13,979 nucleotides of DNA, taken from CAZLMW01 sp964560875 (lineage in GTDB: Bacteria; Myxococcota_A; UBA9042). The notes beneath the pieces are model-generated. The model had not been told where the DNA came from and made no database searches. It worked only from the letters and a program-made list of their open reading frames with translations. Of the stretch, positions 1-7,056 are shown piece after piece. Every line of letters begins with the position of its first letter. The first letter of the stretch is position 1. The stretch spans positions 1 through 13,979 of the forward strand of contig CAZLMW010000168.1 in assembly GCA_964560875.1 (NCBI GenBank), read 5' to 3'. Both the position numbers and the translations under genes were made by a program.

Positions 1-801
1 AGTCAGTGCAAGTTCGCCAAATACGGCTGCGACGACTGCGTGGTGGCCAAGAAGAGCTTCGACGGCAAGAAAGGCTGGCCGGGCGCCAAAGGAGGGTCGG
101 GTAAACGTGGGGCCGGCTGTGGCTCCGGGGTCGGTCATGTCGTCAATGGCGCGTGGCGCGCGTTCGTCGGGCAAAGCGGCGGACTTGGCGCGCCGGGTAG
201 CGGCGGCGGTGGTGGTGGTGCAGCAGGCGGCATCGAGACTGTCGGCTGCAAGTGGGAGCCCAGCAAGTACACCGATCTCGGCGGTTCCGGCGGCGGTGGC
301 GGCGCCGGTGGATGTGGCGGATCGGGCGGCAAGGGCGGCGGTGGTGGCGGCGCTTCGTTCGCGGTCTTCATCGACGCGTCCAGCGGCGCGCTCCCCGCGA
401 TCGGCGGCCTCGGGCTCGTGCCCAACGTCATGGTCACCGGTGACGGCGGGCCGGGCGGTGGTGGCGGCGTCGGCGGCTTTGGCGGGCTCGGTGGCAAGGG
501 AGGCCCTGGCGGCCCCGGCGGGTTCACGGTCGAGCTAACCAAGTGCGCGATGCCCGGCGGTGCAGGCGGCGTCGGCGGGCCCGGCGGTCACGGCGGCGGC
601 GGCGGTGGAGGCTGCGGCGGACCATCGGTTGGCATCGGAATCGGCGGCGGAGTCGCGGCGCTCGACAAGGTCTACGCGGGCCAAAACAAGATCGTCACGG
701 CGGGCAAGGGGGGCCCGGGTGGCGCCGGCGGAAAATCCGGCGGACTCAACGGAACGGGTGGCAGCAACGGCGCGGTCAAGGCGGTGATCCAATGGAAATG
801 A
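1..801 (+). CDS. Gly-rich secreted protein, C-terminal part (5' end outside window)
   Basis: The frame is open from the first base to the TGA at 799-801, giving 266 residues; the true start lies upstream. Nearly all of it is a Gly-rich low-complexity tail with Gly-Gly-X and collagen-like Gly-X-X stretches, interrupted by short non-Gly islands such as the aliphatic one around ASFAVFIDAS. It aligns along its whole length with the last 256 or so residues of the next gene: both begin with the spacing C-x6-C-x2-C (Cys 3, 10 and 13 here; 823, 830 and 833 there), and both have a single Cys inside the same two poly-Gly blocks. By that alignment roughly 800 residues, probably including MopE-type and beta-helix domains, should lie upstream (inference). 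Such tails are typical of exported surface proteins in large-genome Deltaproteobacteria; no enzymatic role is visible. Its stop overlaps the start region of the next gene, so the two probably form one transcript. Confidence 0.85.
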   Translation, partial: SQCKFAKYGCDDCVVAKKSFDGKKGWPGAKGGSGKRGAGCGSGVGHVVNGAWRAFVGQSGGLGAPGSGGGGGGAAGGIETVGCKWEPSKYTDLGGSGGGGGAGGCGGSGGKGGGGGGASFAVFIDASSGALPAIGGLGLVPNVMVTGDGGPGGGGGVGGFGGLGGKGGPGGPGGFTVELTKCAMPGGAGGVGGPGGHGGGGGGGCGGPSVGIGIGGGVAALDKVYAGQNKIVTAGKGGPGGAGGKSGGLNGTGGSNGAVKAVIQWK

Positions 802-3800
802 TGTTCCGCGCTATCGCGCAAATGATGCCCCGCAGAGCGACCGAAACACGCGCCCACGCGCTCTCAGTCGTCGCTCTGTTCCTGGTCTTCTGCGCCGCAT
901 GTACCAGCGATCCCAACAACGACGATCCGGTCAACGGCAGCGCTGGTGATGCGTCGGTCGACGGCTCCATTCATGACGGCGGCCACATCGGCACCGACGC
1001 CGGGCCGATCGATGCCTCGACCCACTGTGAGCCCGACTGTCTGCCGGGGTATGTGTGCGTGTCCGTGGGCAGCGGGCCGGTTTGCGTCGTCGATCATGCC
1101 CTGGCGTGCAAGAAGTGCGGCAGCGATGCGGGATGTCTCGGGGGAGCATGCGCGAACGTCGACGGAGAAGGCCCGTTTTGCCTGATTCCGTGCCGAACCG
1201 GACCGCTCGGGAGCTCCTGTCCCAGCGGCTACGCGTGCGAACCACTGGCGGGCGACGCCGGGACCAAGGTCTGCAAACCCACCACCAACTCGTGCAGCTG
1301 TTCGCCGACCGACGCCGGCAAGGTCAAGGCGTGCGCGCTCGACAAGGGCCCATGTCCCGGCGGCAGCACGTGCACCACGAAGGGCTGGGGCGAATGCACC
1401 GCCTTGGGATCCAAGACCGAGGTGTGCGACGGGCTCGACAACGACTGCGACGGTAAAACCGACGAGGGCCTGCAAGCGGGGGCGTCCTGCGCGATCAACA
1501 ACAAGTACGGGTCGTGCCCGGGCACCTGGGACTGCAAGGGCGCCGACGGGATGACGTGCAAGGGCGAAGAAGCTGAGGCGGAGGTTTGCGACGGCCTCGA
1601 CAACGACTGCGACGGGCTGACCGACGACCCCTGGATGGTTGGCGGTGTGTACGTTGACGACAAGAACTGCGGCGTCTGCGGCGGCGATTGTACGAAAGCT
1701 TATAAAAACGGAAAAGGCGCGTGTAATCCAGCGGGTAAGCCGCCTCATTGCATCGTTGCGCTGTGCGATCCGGGCTACGTGCTCGGCAAGAACGGCTGTG
1801 TGAAGAAGCCCGACCCGAACTGTCCGACCGGCAACTGCACGTGCACGCAGAAGAACGCCGGTGAGACGCGGGCTTGCGCGGTCAACAACGGCCACGGCAC
1901 GTGCGAAGGAATCGAGACGTGCACGCCGTCGGACGTCAACAAGGGCGATGAGGGATGGCTCGGCTGCACGGCGAAAAAGCCAAAGCCCGAGACCTGCAAT
2001 GGCGTCGACGACAACTGTGACGGCGTGATCGACAACGGCCTCGCGGACGGCGGAACGTGTGTCAAAGCCAACGCGTTTGGGGCGTGCAAGGGCGTGCTCA
2101 AGTGCAACGGCAGCGGCGGTTGGGACTGCGATGCTGTCAAGGCGGACAAGGAGATCTGCGACGGCTTCGACAACGACTGCGATGGCAAGACCGACGAAGA
2201 CTTCGTCAACGCGCAGGGCCTGTATGTGACATCGGACCATTGCGGAATCTGCGGCCAGGCGTGCAAGCCGACGCTCGCGCCAAACGTGTTGACCGCTTGC
2301 GCTGTCGAAGATGGCAAGGCGTCCTGCAAATCGGGCTGCAAACAGGGCTACTTCGACGCCAACAAGTCCGCGGTCGACGGTTGCGAGTGCAAGTTCGTGT
2401 CCAAGGACGACGAGCCCGGTGGCGGCGATCTCAACTGCGACGGCGTCGACGGTGACGCCACGAAGGCCTGGTTTGTCGCCAAGCACGGCAACGATTCCAA
2501 CCCGGGCACGGTCGCCAAGCCGTTCGCGACCATCGGCAAGGCTTTCTCCAAGGCGACCGCCGCTCGGCGCGACATCTACATCGCGGGCGGTTCATATCCC
2601 GGCAACCTCGTTATCGGCGGCGTGCGGCTCTACGGCGGGTTCAGCACCGATTTCGCCGTGCGCGATCCCAAGTCGCACGAGACGACGATCCAGGGCATCA
2701 ACATGTCGGTTGGGGACGCGGTTGCGGTGCGCGTCGTGTGCGCGCTGTCGAGCAAAGGGCCCAACGCCGTCATCTCGGGCCTGACGATTCGCGCCGGCGA
2801 CGCCAAACAGTACGGTCGCGCCAGCATCGCGGTGTGGCTCCAAGGCTGCAGCAAGAACACCATCGTCACCGGGAGCCGCCTGATCGGTGGTCACGGGGCG
2901 CCGGGAGCAGACGGGCTGTCGGGCGGCAACGGCCAGCACGGCAAGGTCGGTACGTCAGGCAAGTCCGCGCGCGATGTCGGCCACAAGTTCTGCAGCGCCA
3001 AGGATCATTCGGGCGGCGGCGTCGGCGGCCAGTTGACCTGCGCCGGCGTCAACGTTTCGGGCGGCAACGGTGGCACCGCGGTTTGTCCCGACTACCACGA
3101 CAAGGTGAAGCCTCCCCTCTGTTCGCTGGCGCCGTCCTGGTACCAGATCCAGGCGAGCCAGGAGCACGGTACGGGCGGTCACGGCAAGGGCGGCGGCAAG
3201 GGCGGCTCGGCCGGGTTCGACGGCTATATCGATCCGAACAACGGCGTGACGACCAAGTGCAAAGATCCCGGGCACACGTGCGTTCGTTGCGAGACCGGAT
3301 TGCACAAGGTCAGCGGCGACAACGGCGTCCCTGGGGTTCCCGGTGTCAACGGGCTCGGCGGTAACGGCTGCACGGGATCCGGCGCGATTCACGGCGGCAA
3401 GTGGGTCGGCGGCACGGGCAAAACCGGCGGATTCGGCACCCACGGTGGCGGCGGCGGTGGCGGTGGTGCGTCCGGCGGCGTCGAAGTTGTTGGATGTTTG
3501 CAGCAGGCCGGATTCTCGGACATTGGCGGCTCCGGCGGCGGCGGCGGGTCCGGCGGTTGTGGCGGTCAGGGCGGTCAGGGCGGCGGGTCTGGCGGGGCGT
3601 CGTTCCTCATCTTTGTGACCGGTGGCAACGGGCGCCCGACGCTGGTCGGCAACGAGCTGTACGGCGGCAAAGGCGGCAACGGTGGCGCTGGCGGTGCGGG
3701 CGGCTACGGCGGATTCGGCGCGGTTGGTCGTCCCGGCGGCAAGCCCGGCGCAGGCAACCCCAAGACGTTCTGCGCCTACGGTGGCGGTGCCGGTGGTGAA

Positions 3801-4022
3801 GGCGGTGCTGGCGGTCACGGCGGCGGCGGCGGTGGCGGCTGTGGCGGTCCGGCGGTGATCGCTGCGTCTCACGGCAAGGGCGTTCTCGCCGGCGAGTTCA
3901 TCCAAAACAACGTCGTGAAAGTGCCGCCAGTCGCTGGAAAGGGAGGCGTCGGCGGACCCTCACCCACGCAGAAGGGCAGCAACGGCGCCAACGGCGAGAG
4001 CGTGACAGTCCGAACCTGGTAG
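792..4022 (+). CDS. Lipoprotein with MopE-type motifs, DUF1565-like beta-helix domain and Gly-rich tail
   Basis: This 1076-residue protein starts with a lipoprotein-type signal: a hydrophobic stretch at about residues 23-36 ends in FCAAC, with Cys37 the likely lipidated residue. An Asp-rich linker follows, which suits an outer-membrane or surface lipoprotein. Residues 79-540 are Cys-rich and carry four copies of the MopE motif (type VCDGLDNDCDGKTDE) at about 212-226, 266-280, 402-416 and 456-470; related motifs bind copper or calcium in Methylococcus MopE and other exported proteins. Residues 560-700 (AWFVAKHGNDSNPGT..KPFATIGKA) look like DUF1565/right-handed beta-helix. From about 700 to the end it is Gly-rich and parallels the preceding gene. 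I chose ATG 792 because AAGG lies 10 bases upstream; ATGs at 798 (ATGA overlap with the previous stop), 801, 822 and 825 are alternatives in the same frame. The frame is open further upstream to 543, but that part is an Arg-rich shadow of the previous gene. The ligand and function are unknown. Confidence 0.9.
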   Translation: MEMMFRAIAQMMPRRATETRAHALSVVALFLVFCAACTSDPNNDDPVNGSAGDASVDGSIHDGGHIGTDAGPIDASTHCEPDCLPGYVCVSVGSGPVCVVDHALACKKCGSDAGCLGGACANVDGEGPFCLIPCRTGPLGSSCPSGYACEPLAGDAGTKVCKPTTNSCSCSPTDAGKVKACALDKGPCPGGSTCTTKGWGECTALGSKTEVCDGLDNDCDGKTDEGLQAGASCAINNKYGSCPGTWDCKGADGMTCKGEEAEAEVCDGLDNDCDGLTDDPWMVGGVYVDDKNCGVCGGDCTKAYKNGKGACNPAGKPPHCIVALCDPGYVLGKNGCVKKPDPNCPTGNCTCTQKNAGETRACAVNNGHGTCEGIETCTPSDVNKGDEGWLGCTAKKPKPETCNGVDDNCDGVIDNGLADGGTCVKANAFGACKGVLKCNGSGGWDCDAVKADKEICDGFDNDCDGKTDEDFVNAQGLYVTSDHCGICGQACKPTLAPNVLTACAVEDGKASCKSGCKQGYFDANKSAVDGCECKFVSKDDEPGGGDLNCDGVDGDATKAWFVAKHGNDSNPGTVAKPFATIGKAFSKATAARRDIYIAGGSYPGNLVIGGVRLYGGFSTDFAVRDPKSHETTIQGINMSVGDAVAVRVVCALSSKGPNAVISGLTIRAGDAKQYGRASIAVWLQGCSKNTIVTGSRLIGGHGAPGADGLSGGNGQHGKVGTSGKSARDVGHKFCSAKDHSGGGVGGQLTCAGVNVSGGNGGTAVCPDYHDKVKPPLCSLAPSWYQIQASQEHGTGGHGKGGGKGGSAGFDGYIDPNNGVTTKCKDPGHTCVRCETGLHKVSGDNGVPGVPGVNGLGGNGCTGSGAIHGGKWVGGTGKTGGFGTHGGGGGGGGASGGVEVVGCLQQAGFSDIGGSGGGGGSGGCGGQGGQGGGSGGASFLIFVTGGNGRPTLVGNELYGGKGGNGGAGGAGGYGGFGAVGRPGGKPGAGNPKTFCAYGGGAGGEGGAGGHGGGGGGGCGGPAVIAASHGKGVLAGEFIQNNVVKVPPVAGKGGVGGPSPTQKGSNGANGESVTVRTW

Positions 4023-4046
4023 TCTGTCATGCCCGCTACAAGAATA

Positions 4047-4118
4047 TATCGCTTGATCAGTTCTTAGGGCAATGATCAATTCTATCGCTTGATCAGTTCT
4101 ACCGCTTGATCGGCTCGA
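4047..4118. repeat. 18-base repeats with TGATCA cores between convergent genes
   Basis: TATCGCTTGATCAGTTCT occurs identically at 4047-4064 and 4083-4100. A diverged copy lies at 4101-4118 (ACCGCTTGATCGGCTCGA), and a poorer one between the first two (4065-4082) also holds TGATCA. The TGATCA/TGATCG cores start at 4054, 4073, 4090 and 4107, so they recur every 17-19 bases. The block covers the gap between two convergent genes and the last codons and stop of the minus-strand gene. The arms TTGATCA (4053-4059) and TGATCAA (4073-4079) could form a weak 7-bp hairpin, but there is no T-run after it on either strand, so a terminator role is uncertain. It may be a local tandem duplication or a multi-site protein-binding element. 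Confidence 0.7.
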
Positions 4119-5359
4119 TGATCTGGTCGGCGTTCAGGCCCACCCGACGTCTTGTTCGCAGGGGGCCGCGACGCGACCGCGGACTGTTCGACCCCGCAGC
4201 GCACCTGGCGACCGGCGTGGCTCAGCATCGCCGCTTTGAGTGGATGTAGCCGCAACCGATTGAGCAAGCGTTTCCGTGTCCGTGTGTCGGGCGCGAGATC
4301 CACGTCGCGGAGGTGGCGCGTGATACGGCCGGCGTCAAAGCAGCTGACCGCGCGCAACACGCCGGCCATGTCGAAATACAGCGCGCGACCATGCGGCTGA
4401 CCGCGCTGCCAAGCGCGCTGCACGACAAGCCGACCGGAGGCGTTCCAGCGCTGCTCTGTGCCGTGCTCTCGCCCGTCGGCGAAGACTTGCCGTGATGCGC
4501 GGGTCCCGTTGCGATGCCAGCCGACGACGACGCCGTTCATGTGGCCACCGCGGAACGTCGCGCGCAGCGACAATTGGCCGTTGTTGTGCCACCAGGTCCA
4601 CGTGCCTTCGCGCTTTTCATGGCGCAACCACCCGCGCGATCGGGGTTGACCGTTGTCGTGCCAGCGCACCGCCAGACCGCTGCCGCGATCAAAAACGTTG
4701 GTCCCGTTGACGCGGCCTTCGCGGGAGAAGAAGTGCCATACCCCGTGTCGGTCGCCGCGCACGTAATCACCGATGCGATCGAGCTTGCCGGACGCCCGCC
4801 AGAACACCCACGTGCCGTGTCGTTCGCCGTTGACGAGCGGTCCCCGTTCCTTGAATCGGCCGCTGTCCCATGCGCGCATCCAGGTGCCTGTGCCATGGCG
4901 CAGTGTGAACTCGGCGATCAGGGCTCCACGCTCGCTGAATTGGCGCCACGTGCCATCGGGCTTGCCGTCGTGATAGCGCCCGTTGCTTGCCGGTGTGCCG
5001 TCCGCGTGCCAGGCCAGGGCGGGCCCGTGACGTTTGCCAGCGACGAACAGCTCGTGAAGCCGCAGGCCGCCTCCGAATCGCCGCACCCAGTAAGGCCCGT
5101 TGCGCACGCCGTCACGTTCGCAGTAGTGGGCGGCCAGGCCGAGGGTTGGATGCCGCTCTTCCCCGATGTCGTGATCGGGCGGGCATTTCGGTTGGGCGGA
5201 GGTGGCGGGGCTCGCAAACGCTGTGGCCGCTGCGCAGACAAACGCGAGAGCGGCCGCAAAGACGACCGTTTTCAGCGGTCCCCGGCGCGTCGATTGGGCG
5301 GTCCACCTGCTCATGACGCAGCGAGGATAGCAGCCGAGAGTTTGCGTTGCAGCGTGCAT
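4082..5359 (-). CDS. Exported MORN_2-repeat (YwqK-like) protein
   Basis: This 425-residue protein has a Sec-type signal (hydrophobic core about residues 31-49, then AFASPATSA) and about ten degenerate 20-25-residue repeats from about 85 to 337. Typical units read NGERHGTWVFWRASGKL and GTWTWWHNNGQLSLRA, the G-x-W-x-x-[WY/F]-x-x-[ND]-G pattern of MORN_2 repeats. Databases often name this family 'YwqK antitoxin', but here the protein is exported and has no toxin partner beside it, so that name should not be read as function. MORN-like sheets usually mediate binding. The basic tail (338-425) is not recognised; its last residues and its TAG stop fall inside the 18-base repeat block. I chose ATG 5359 because GGGAGGG lies 8 bases upstream. 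ATG 5314 would give a shorter, more usual signal peptide (410 residues) but has no visible ribosome-binding site. The gene diverges from the CcmH-like gene. Confidence 0.82.
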   Translation of the reverse strand: MHAATQTLGCYPRCVMSRWTAQSTRRGPLKTVVFAAALAFVCAAATAFASPATSAQPKCPPDHDIGEERHPTLGLAAHYCERDGVRNGPYWVRRFGGGLRLHELFVAGKRHGPALAWHADGTPASNGRYHDGKPDGTWRQFSERGALIAEFTLRHGTGTWMRAWDSGRFKERGPLVNGERHGTWVFWRASGKLDRIGDYVRGDRHGVWHFFSREGRVNGTNVFDRGSGLAVRWHDNGQPRSRGWLRHEKREGTWTWWHNNGQLSLRATFRGGHMNGVVVGWHRNGTRASRQVFADGREHGTEQRWNASGRLVVQRAWQRGQPHGRALYFDMAGVLRAVSCFDAGRITRHLRDVDLAPDTRTRKRLLNRLRLHPLKAAMLSHAGRQVRCGVEQSAVASRPPANKTSGGPERRPDHRADQAVELIKR

Positions 5360-5367
5360 CCGGCTAA

Positions 5368-5374
5368 CCCTCCC
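5368..5374 (-). promoter_or_regulatory. Ribosome-binding site that favours start 5359
   Basis: Read on the minus strand, positions 5374-5368 are GGGAGGG, followed by an 8-base spacer (TTAGCCGG) and ATG at 5359. This is the best Shine-Dalgarno match seen for the MORN_2 protein and is the reason for preferring 5359 over 5314. If it is right, the divergent start codons lie only 21 bases apart, and each promoter would have to lie within or near the other gene's 5' end. No convincing sigma70 promoter was seen in 5315-5380 on either strand. Confidence 0.45.
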
Positions 5375-5380
5375 GTCACG

Positions 5381-6220
5381 ATGACGACGCCCACAGCCCA
5401 ATTCCATCCGCGCGCCTCGACTTTGAGTCCCTTCGCCGCCGCGCCAGCGGTCGGTTTGGTCTTTGTTGCCGTGTTGGTGTTGCCGGGATCGGCCGCCGCC
5501 CAGAGCAAGGCCGCGTCGCTGGTAAACAAGGCCGTCGCGTGTGCGTGTTTCAAGGGCGGCGAGCTGACGATCGATAAGGGTAGAAGCCTCGCCGACAGCG
5601 ACTGCACGTGCCCGTACGCCGACCGGATCCGCAAGGACGTGGCGGCCGCCGTCGGCAACCTCGCCGTTTCGACCAAGCAGGAGCGCGCCAAGATCGTCAT
5701 CGCCCTCGAGGAGAAGTTCCTGACCGCGAGCCCCGATTACGAGCGGCTGCTTCGCTACGACGCGGACAGCTACCGCTGGTTTCTGCAGAACGTTCGCTGT
5801 GTTTGCGAGGGATGTAAGGCGACGGTTTATTTCAGCAATTGTCAGCTCGCCTGCACGCCGTCGGTGGTCTACAAGCGCCGCGCGCGGCTGTTCCTGGCGC
5901 TTGGCTTCGTGACCGATGACGTCATCGACTACTACCTCAGCGAGTACAACGCCACGCACAGCGCGCGAGAGCAGATCACGCGAGAATGGCTGCTCCCCAA
6001 GAGGCAGAGAAAGCGCGGCTGGATGGTCCCGGCGATGCTGATCCTCGGCGCGATTCTGTTGCTGGGGACCATGCTGAAGCGCATCGTGGGGCGCTCCAAC
6101 GCCCCCGTCATGGCGGCAAACGGTTCAGCTGCCAACGGCGCAGACAGCAGCGCCGCCGAACCGATGTCCGACGACGATCGTGACCTCGTGCTCGACGCGC
6201 TGGACGACCTCGACGAGTAG
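5381..6220 (+). CDS. Membrane-anchored protein with two CcmH-like cysteine modules
   Basis: This 279-residue protein has an N-terminal export signal (hydrophobic about 22-36, then GSAAAQS) and one transmembrane helix at about 214-235 (MVPAMLILGAILLLGTML) followed by a short acidic tail. Residues 139-190 (RCVCEGCKATVYFSNC, then LFLALGFVTDDVIDYYLSEYN) resemble the CcmH/NrfF family: a short Cys motif, a helical bundle with a G-x-[ST]-D-x-x-[IV]-x-x-[YF]-[LM] turn, and a membrane anchor. CcmH proteins handle apocytochrome c thiols during heme attachment. A second, more diverged Cys cluster at 54-77 (CACF..DSDCTCPYADRIRKDV) looks like an additional module. Cysteines seen are 54, 56, 75, 77, 140, 142, 145, 154 and 158. 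No other cytochrome c maturation gene is nearby, so the partner is unknown. The molybdoenzyme gene starts two bases after the stop, so the pair is probably co-transcribed. ATG 5381 was chosen because it yields a normal signal peptide; no clear Shine-Dalgarno precedes it. Confidence 0.75.
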   Translation: MTTPTAQFHPRASTLSPFAAAPAVGLVFVAVLVLPGSAAAQSKAASLVNKAVACACFKGGELTIDKGRSLADSDCTCPYADRIRKDVAAAVGNLAVSTKQERAKIVIALEEKFLTASPDYERLLRYDADSYRWFLQNVRCVCEGCKATVYFSNCQLACTPSVVYKRRARLFLALGFVTDDVIDYYLSEYNATHSAREQITREWLLPKRQRKRGWMVPAMLILGAILLLGTMLKRIVGRSNAPVMAANGSAANGADSSAAEPMSDDDRDLVLDALDDLDE

Positions 6221-6222
6221 CC

Positions 6223-6927
6223 ATGCCGGACCGAATCGACGCTGACGCCGCCGTGGCCGAACGAATTCGCGCCCGCCTGGCCCGCATCGCTCGCTACAAG
6301 GAGAGGGCGGCGACCACGCCTTCGATCACCGACGAAGACGCCCGCGGCGCCGGACCCGCAAATCGGCACGGCATGCCGCAGGTTCCCGTCGGCCAGCACG
6401 TTGTCCGCAAGTGGCCCGTCCTCGATCTTGGCATCTCGCCGTCGGTCGACCGTGATTCGTGGCGGCTCGTCGTCGATGGCGCGGTGCAAGAGTCGTTGCT
6501 GCTCGACTTCAAGGCGCTGATGAAGCTGCCGCAGACCGAGGACGTGAGCGATTTCCACTGCGTCACCGAGTGGTCAAAGCTCGACATGCGCTGGGCCGGC
6601 GTGAAGCTGGCCGACATGCTGGCAGTCGCTGGTTTGCGCGACGAAGCGACCCACCTGATGCTGCACGGCTACGACGGGTACACGACGAACCTGCCGCTCG
6701 AGGAAGCTGTCAAAGACGACGTGCTCGTTGTCCACACCTGGGAGGGCGAGCCGCTTGCGCACCAGCACGGCGGCCCCGTTCGCGTGATCACCCCGCAGCT
6801 GTACGCATGGAAGGGCGCCAAGTGGGTGTCGCGGATCGAGGTGATGACCGAAGATCGCCTCGGGTTTTGGGAGCTTCGCGGTTACAGCAATACAGCCTAT
6901 CCGTGGCGCAACGACCGCTATTCGTAG
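6223..6927 (+). CDS. Sulfite-oxidase-like molybdopterin-dependent oxidoreductase
   Basis: This 234-residue protein matches the oxidoreductase molybdopterin-binding domain (sulfite oxidase fold, COG2041 type). The conserved cysteine that ligates molybdenum is Cys113 in FHCVTEWS. It also has the typical W-x-G-V (124-127), LHGYDGYTTNLPL (147-159), the GGPVRVITPQLYAWKGAKWV block (183-202) and the closing GFWELRGYSNTAYPW. It corresponds to the short cytoplasmic-type form: no Tat signal is seen and the C-terminal dimerisation domain of classic sulfite oxidases is missing. The substrate is not known for this subgroup; sulfite or sulfoxide activity would be a guess. The N-terminal 45 residues are charged and helical. 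The start lies two bases after the stop of the CcmH-like gene, which points to an operon and suggests that the two products serve one redox process (inference). Confidence 0.9.
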   Translation: MPDRIDADAAVAERIRARLARIARYKERAATTPSITDEDARGAGPANRHGMPQVPVGQHVVRKWPVLDLGISPSVDRDSWRLVVDGAVQESLLLDFKALMKLPQTEDVSDFHCVTEWSKLDMRWAGVKLADMLAVAGLRDEATHLMLHGYDGYTTNLPLEEAVKDDVLVVHTWEGEPLAHQHGGPVRVITPQLYAWKGAKWVSRIEVMTEDRLGFWELRGYSNTAYPWRNDRYS

Positions 6928-7056
6928 GGCTGATCTCCCGTCGCGGGTACCTCGCGCCGGCCTGGCCGGAGTTCGCATCTCTTCGCGGGTAAGGTCCCTT
7001 TCGGCGCGGTATTCTCATCGTCGCGGCCGTGGCATTCACGGTCGCGGGGAGCGCCC
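6928..7056. other. Intergenic gap before the HEVRH protein gene
   Basis: This 129-base gap holds a 9-base direct repeat (TCGCGGGTA at 6941-6949 and 6983-6991) and a stem-loop at 7022-7046 listed separately. No convincing -35/-10 pair was found; TATTCT at 7010-7015 has no matching -35 element. Whether the downstream gene has its own promoter is therefore open. Confidence 0.4.
7022..7046 (+). promoter_or_regulatory. Stem-loop just upstream of the GTG start at 7057
   Basis: CGCGGCCGTG (7022-7031) pairs with CACGGTCGCG (7037-7046) around the loop GCATT: ten pairs, one of them G-T. The 3' arm ends on the first G of the GGGGAG ribosome-binding site (7046-7051), so the fold could mask or limit translation start. 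No T-run follows, so it is not a standard terminator. It may also be a chance structure in GC-rich DNA. Confidence 0.35.

Noticed and set aside
543..791. In-frame 5' extension of the large lipoprotein gene to 543
   Set aside because: The extra 83 residues are an Arg-rich frame-shifted shadow of the preceding Gly-rich gene, and they would place the lipoprotein signal in the interior of the protein.
864..2486. 540-codon open frame on the minus strand opposite the MopE-motif region
   Set aside because: It results from strong third-position GC bias; the Ala/Val/Arg-rich translation has no domain, while the plus strand has clear motifs.
4053..4079. Rho-independent terminator between the convergent genes
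   Set aside because: The possible stem is only 7 AT-rich pairs with a 13-base loop and no following T-run on either strand.
4047..4118. CRISPR array
   Set aside because: The units are 18 bases with no unique spacers of normal length, and no cas gene is present.
4082..5359. Toxin-antitoxin system based on the YwqK name
   Set aside because: The protein is exported and no toxin-like gene is adjacent; the name is inherited from the repeat family.
5315..5380. Divergent sigma70 promoters between the MORN_2 and CcmH-like genes
   Set aside because: The best candidates (TTGCGT with TAACCC on plus; CTGCAA with TATCCT on minus) match the consensus too poorly to call.
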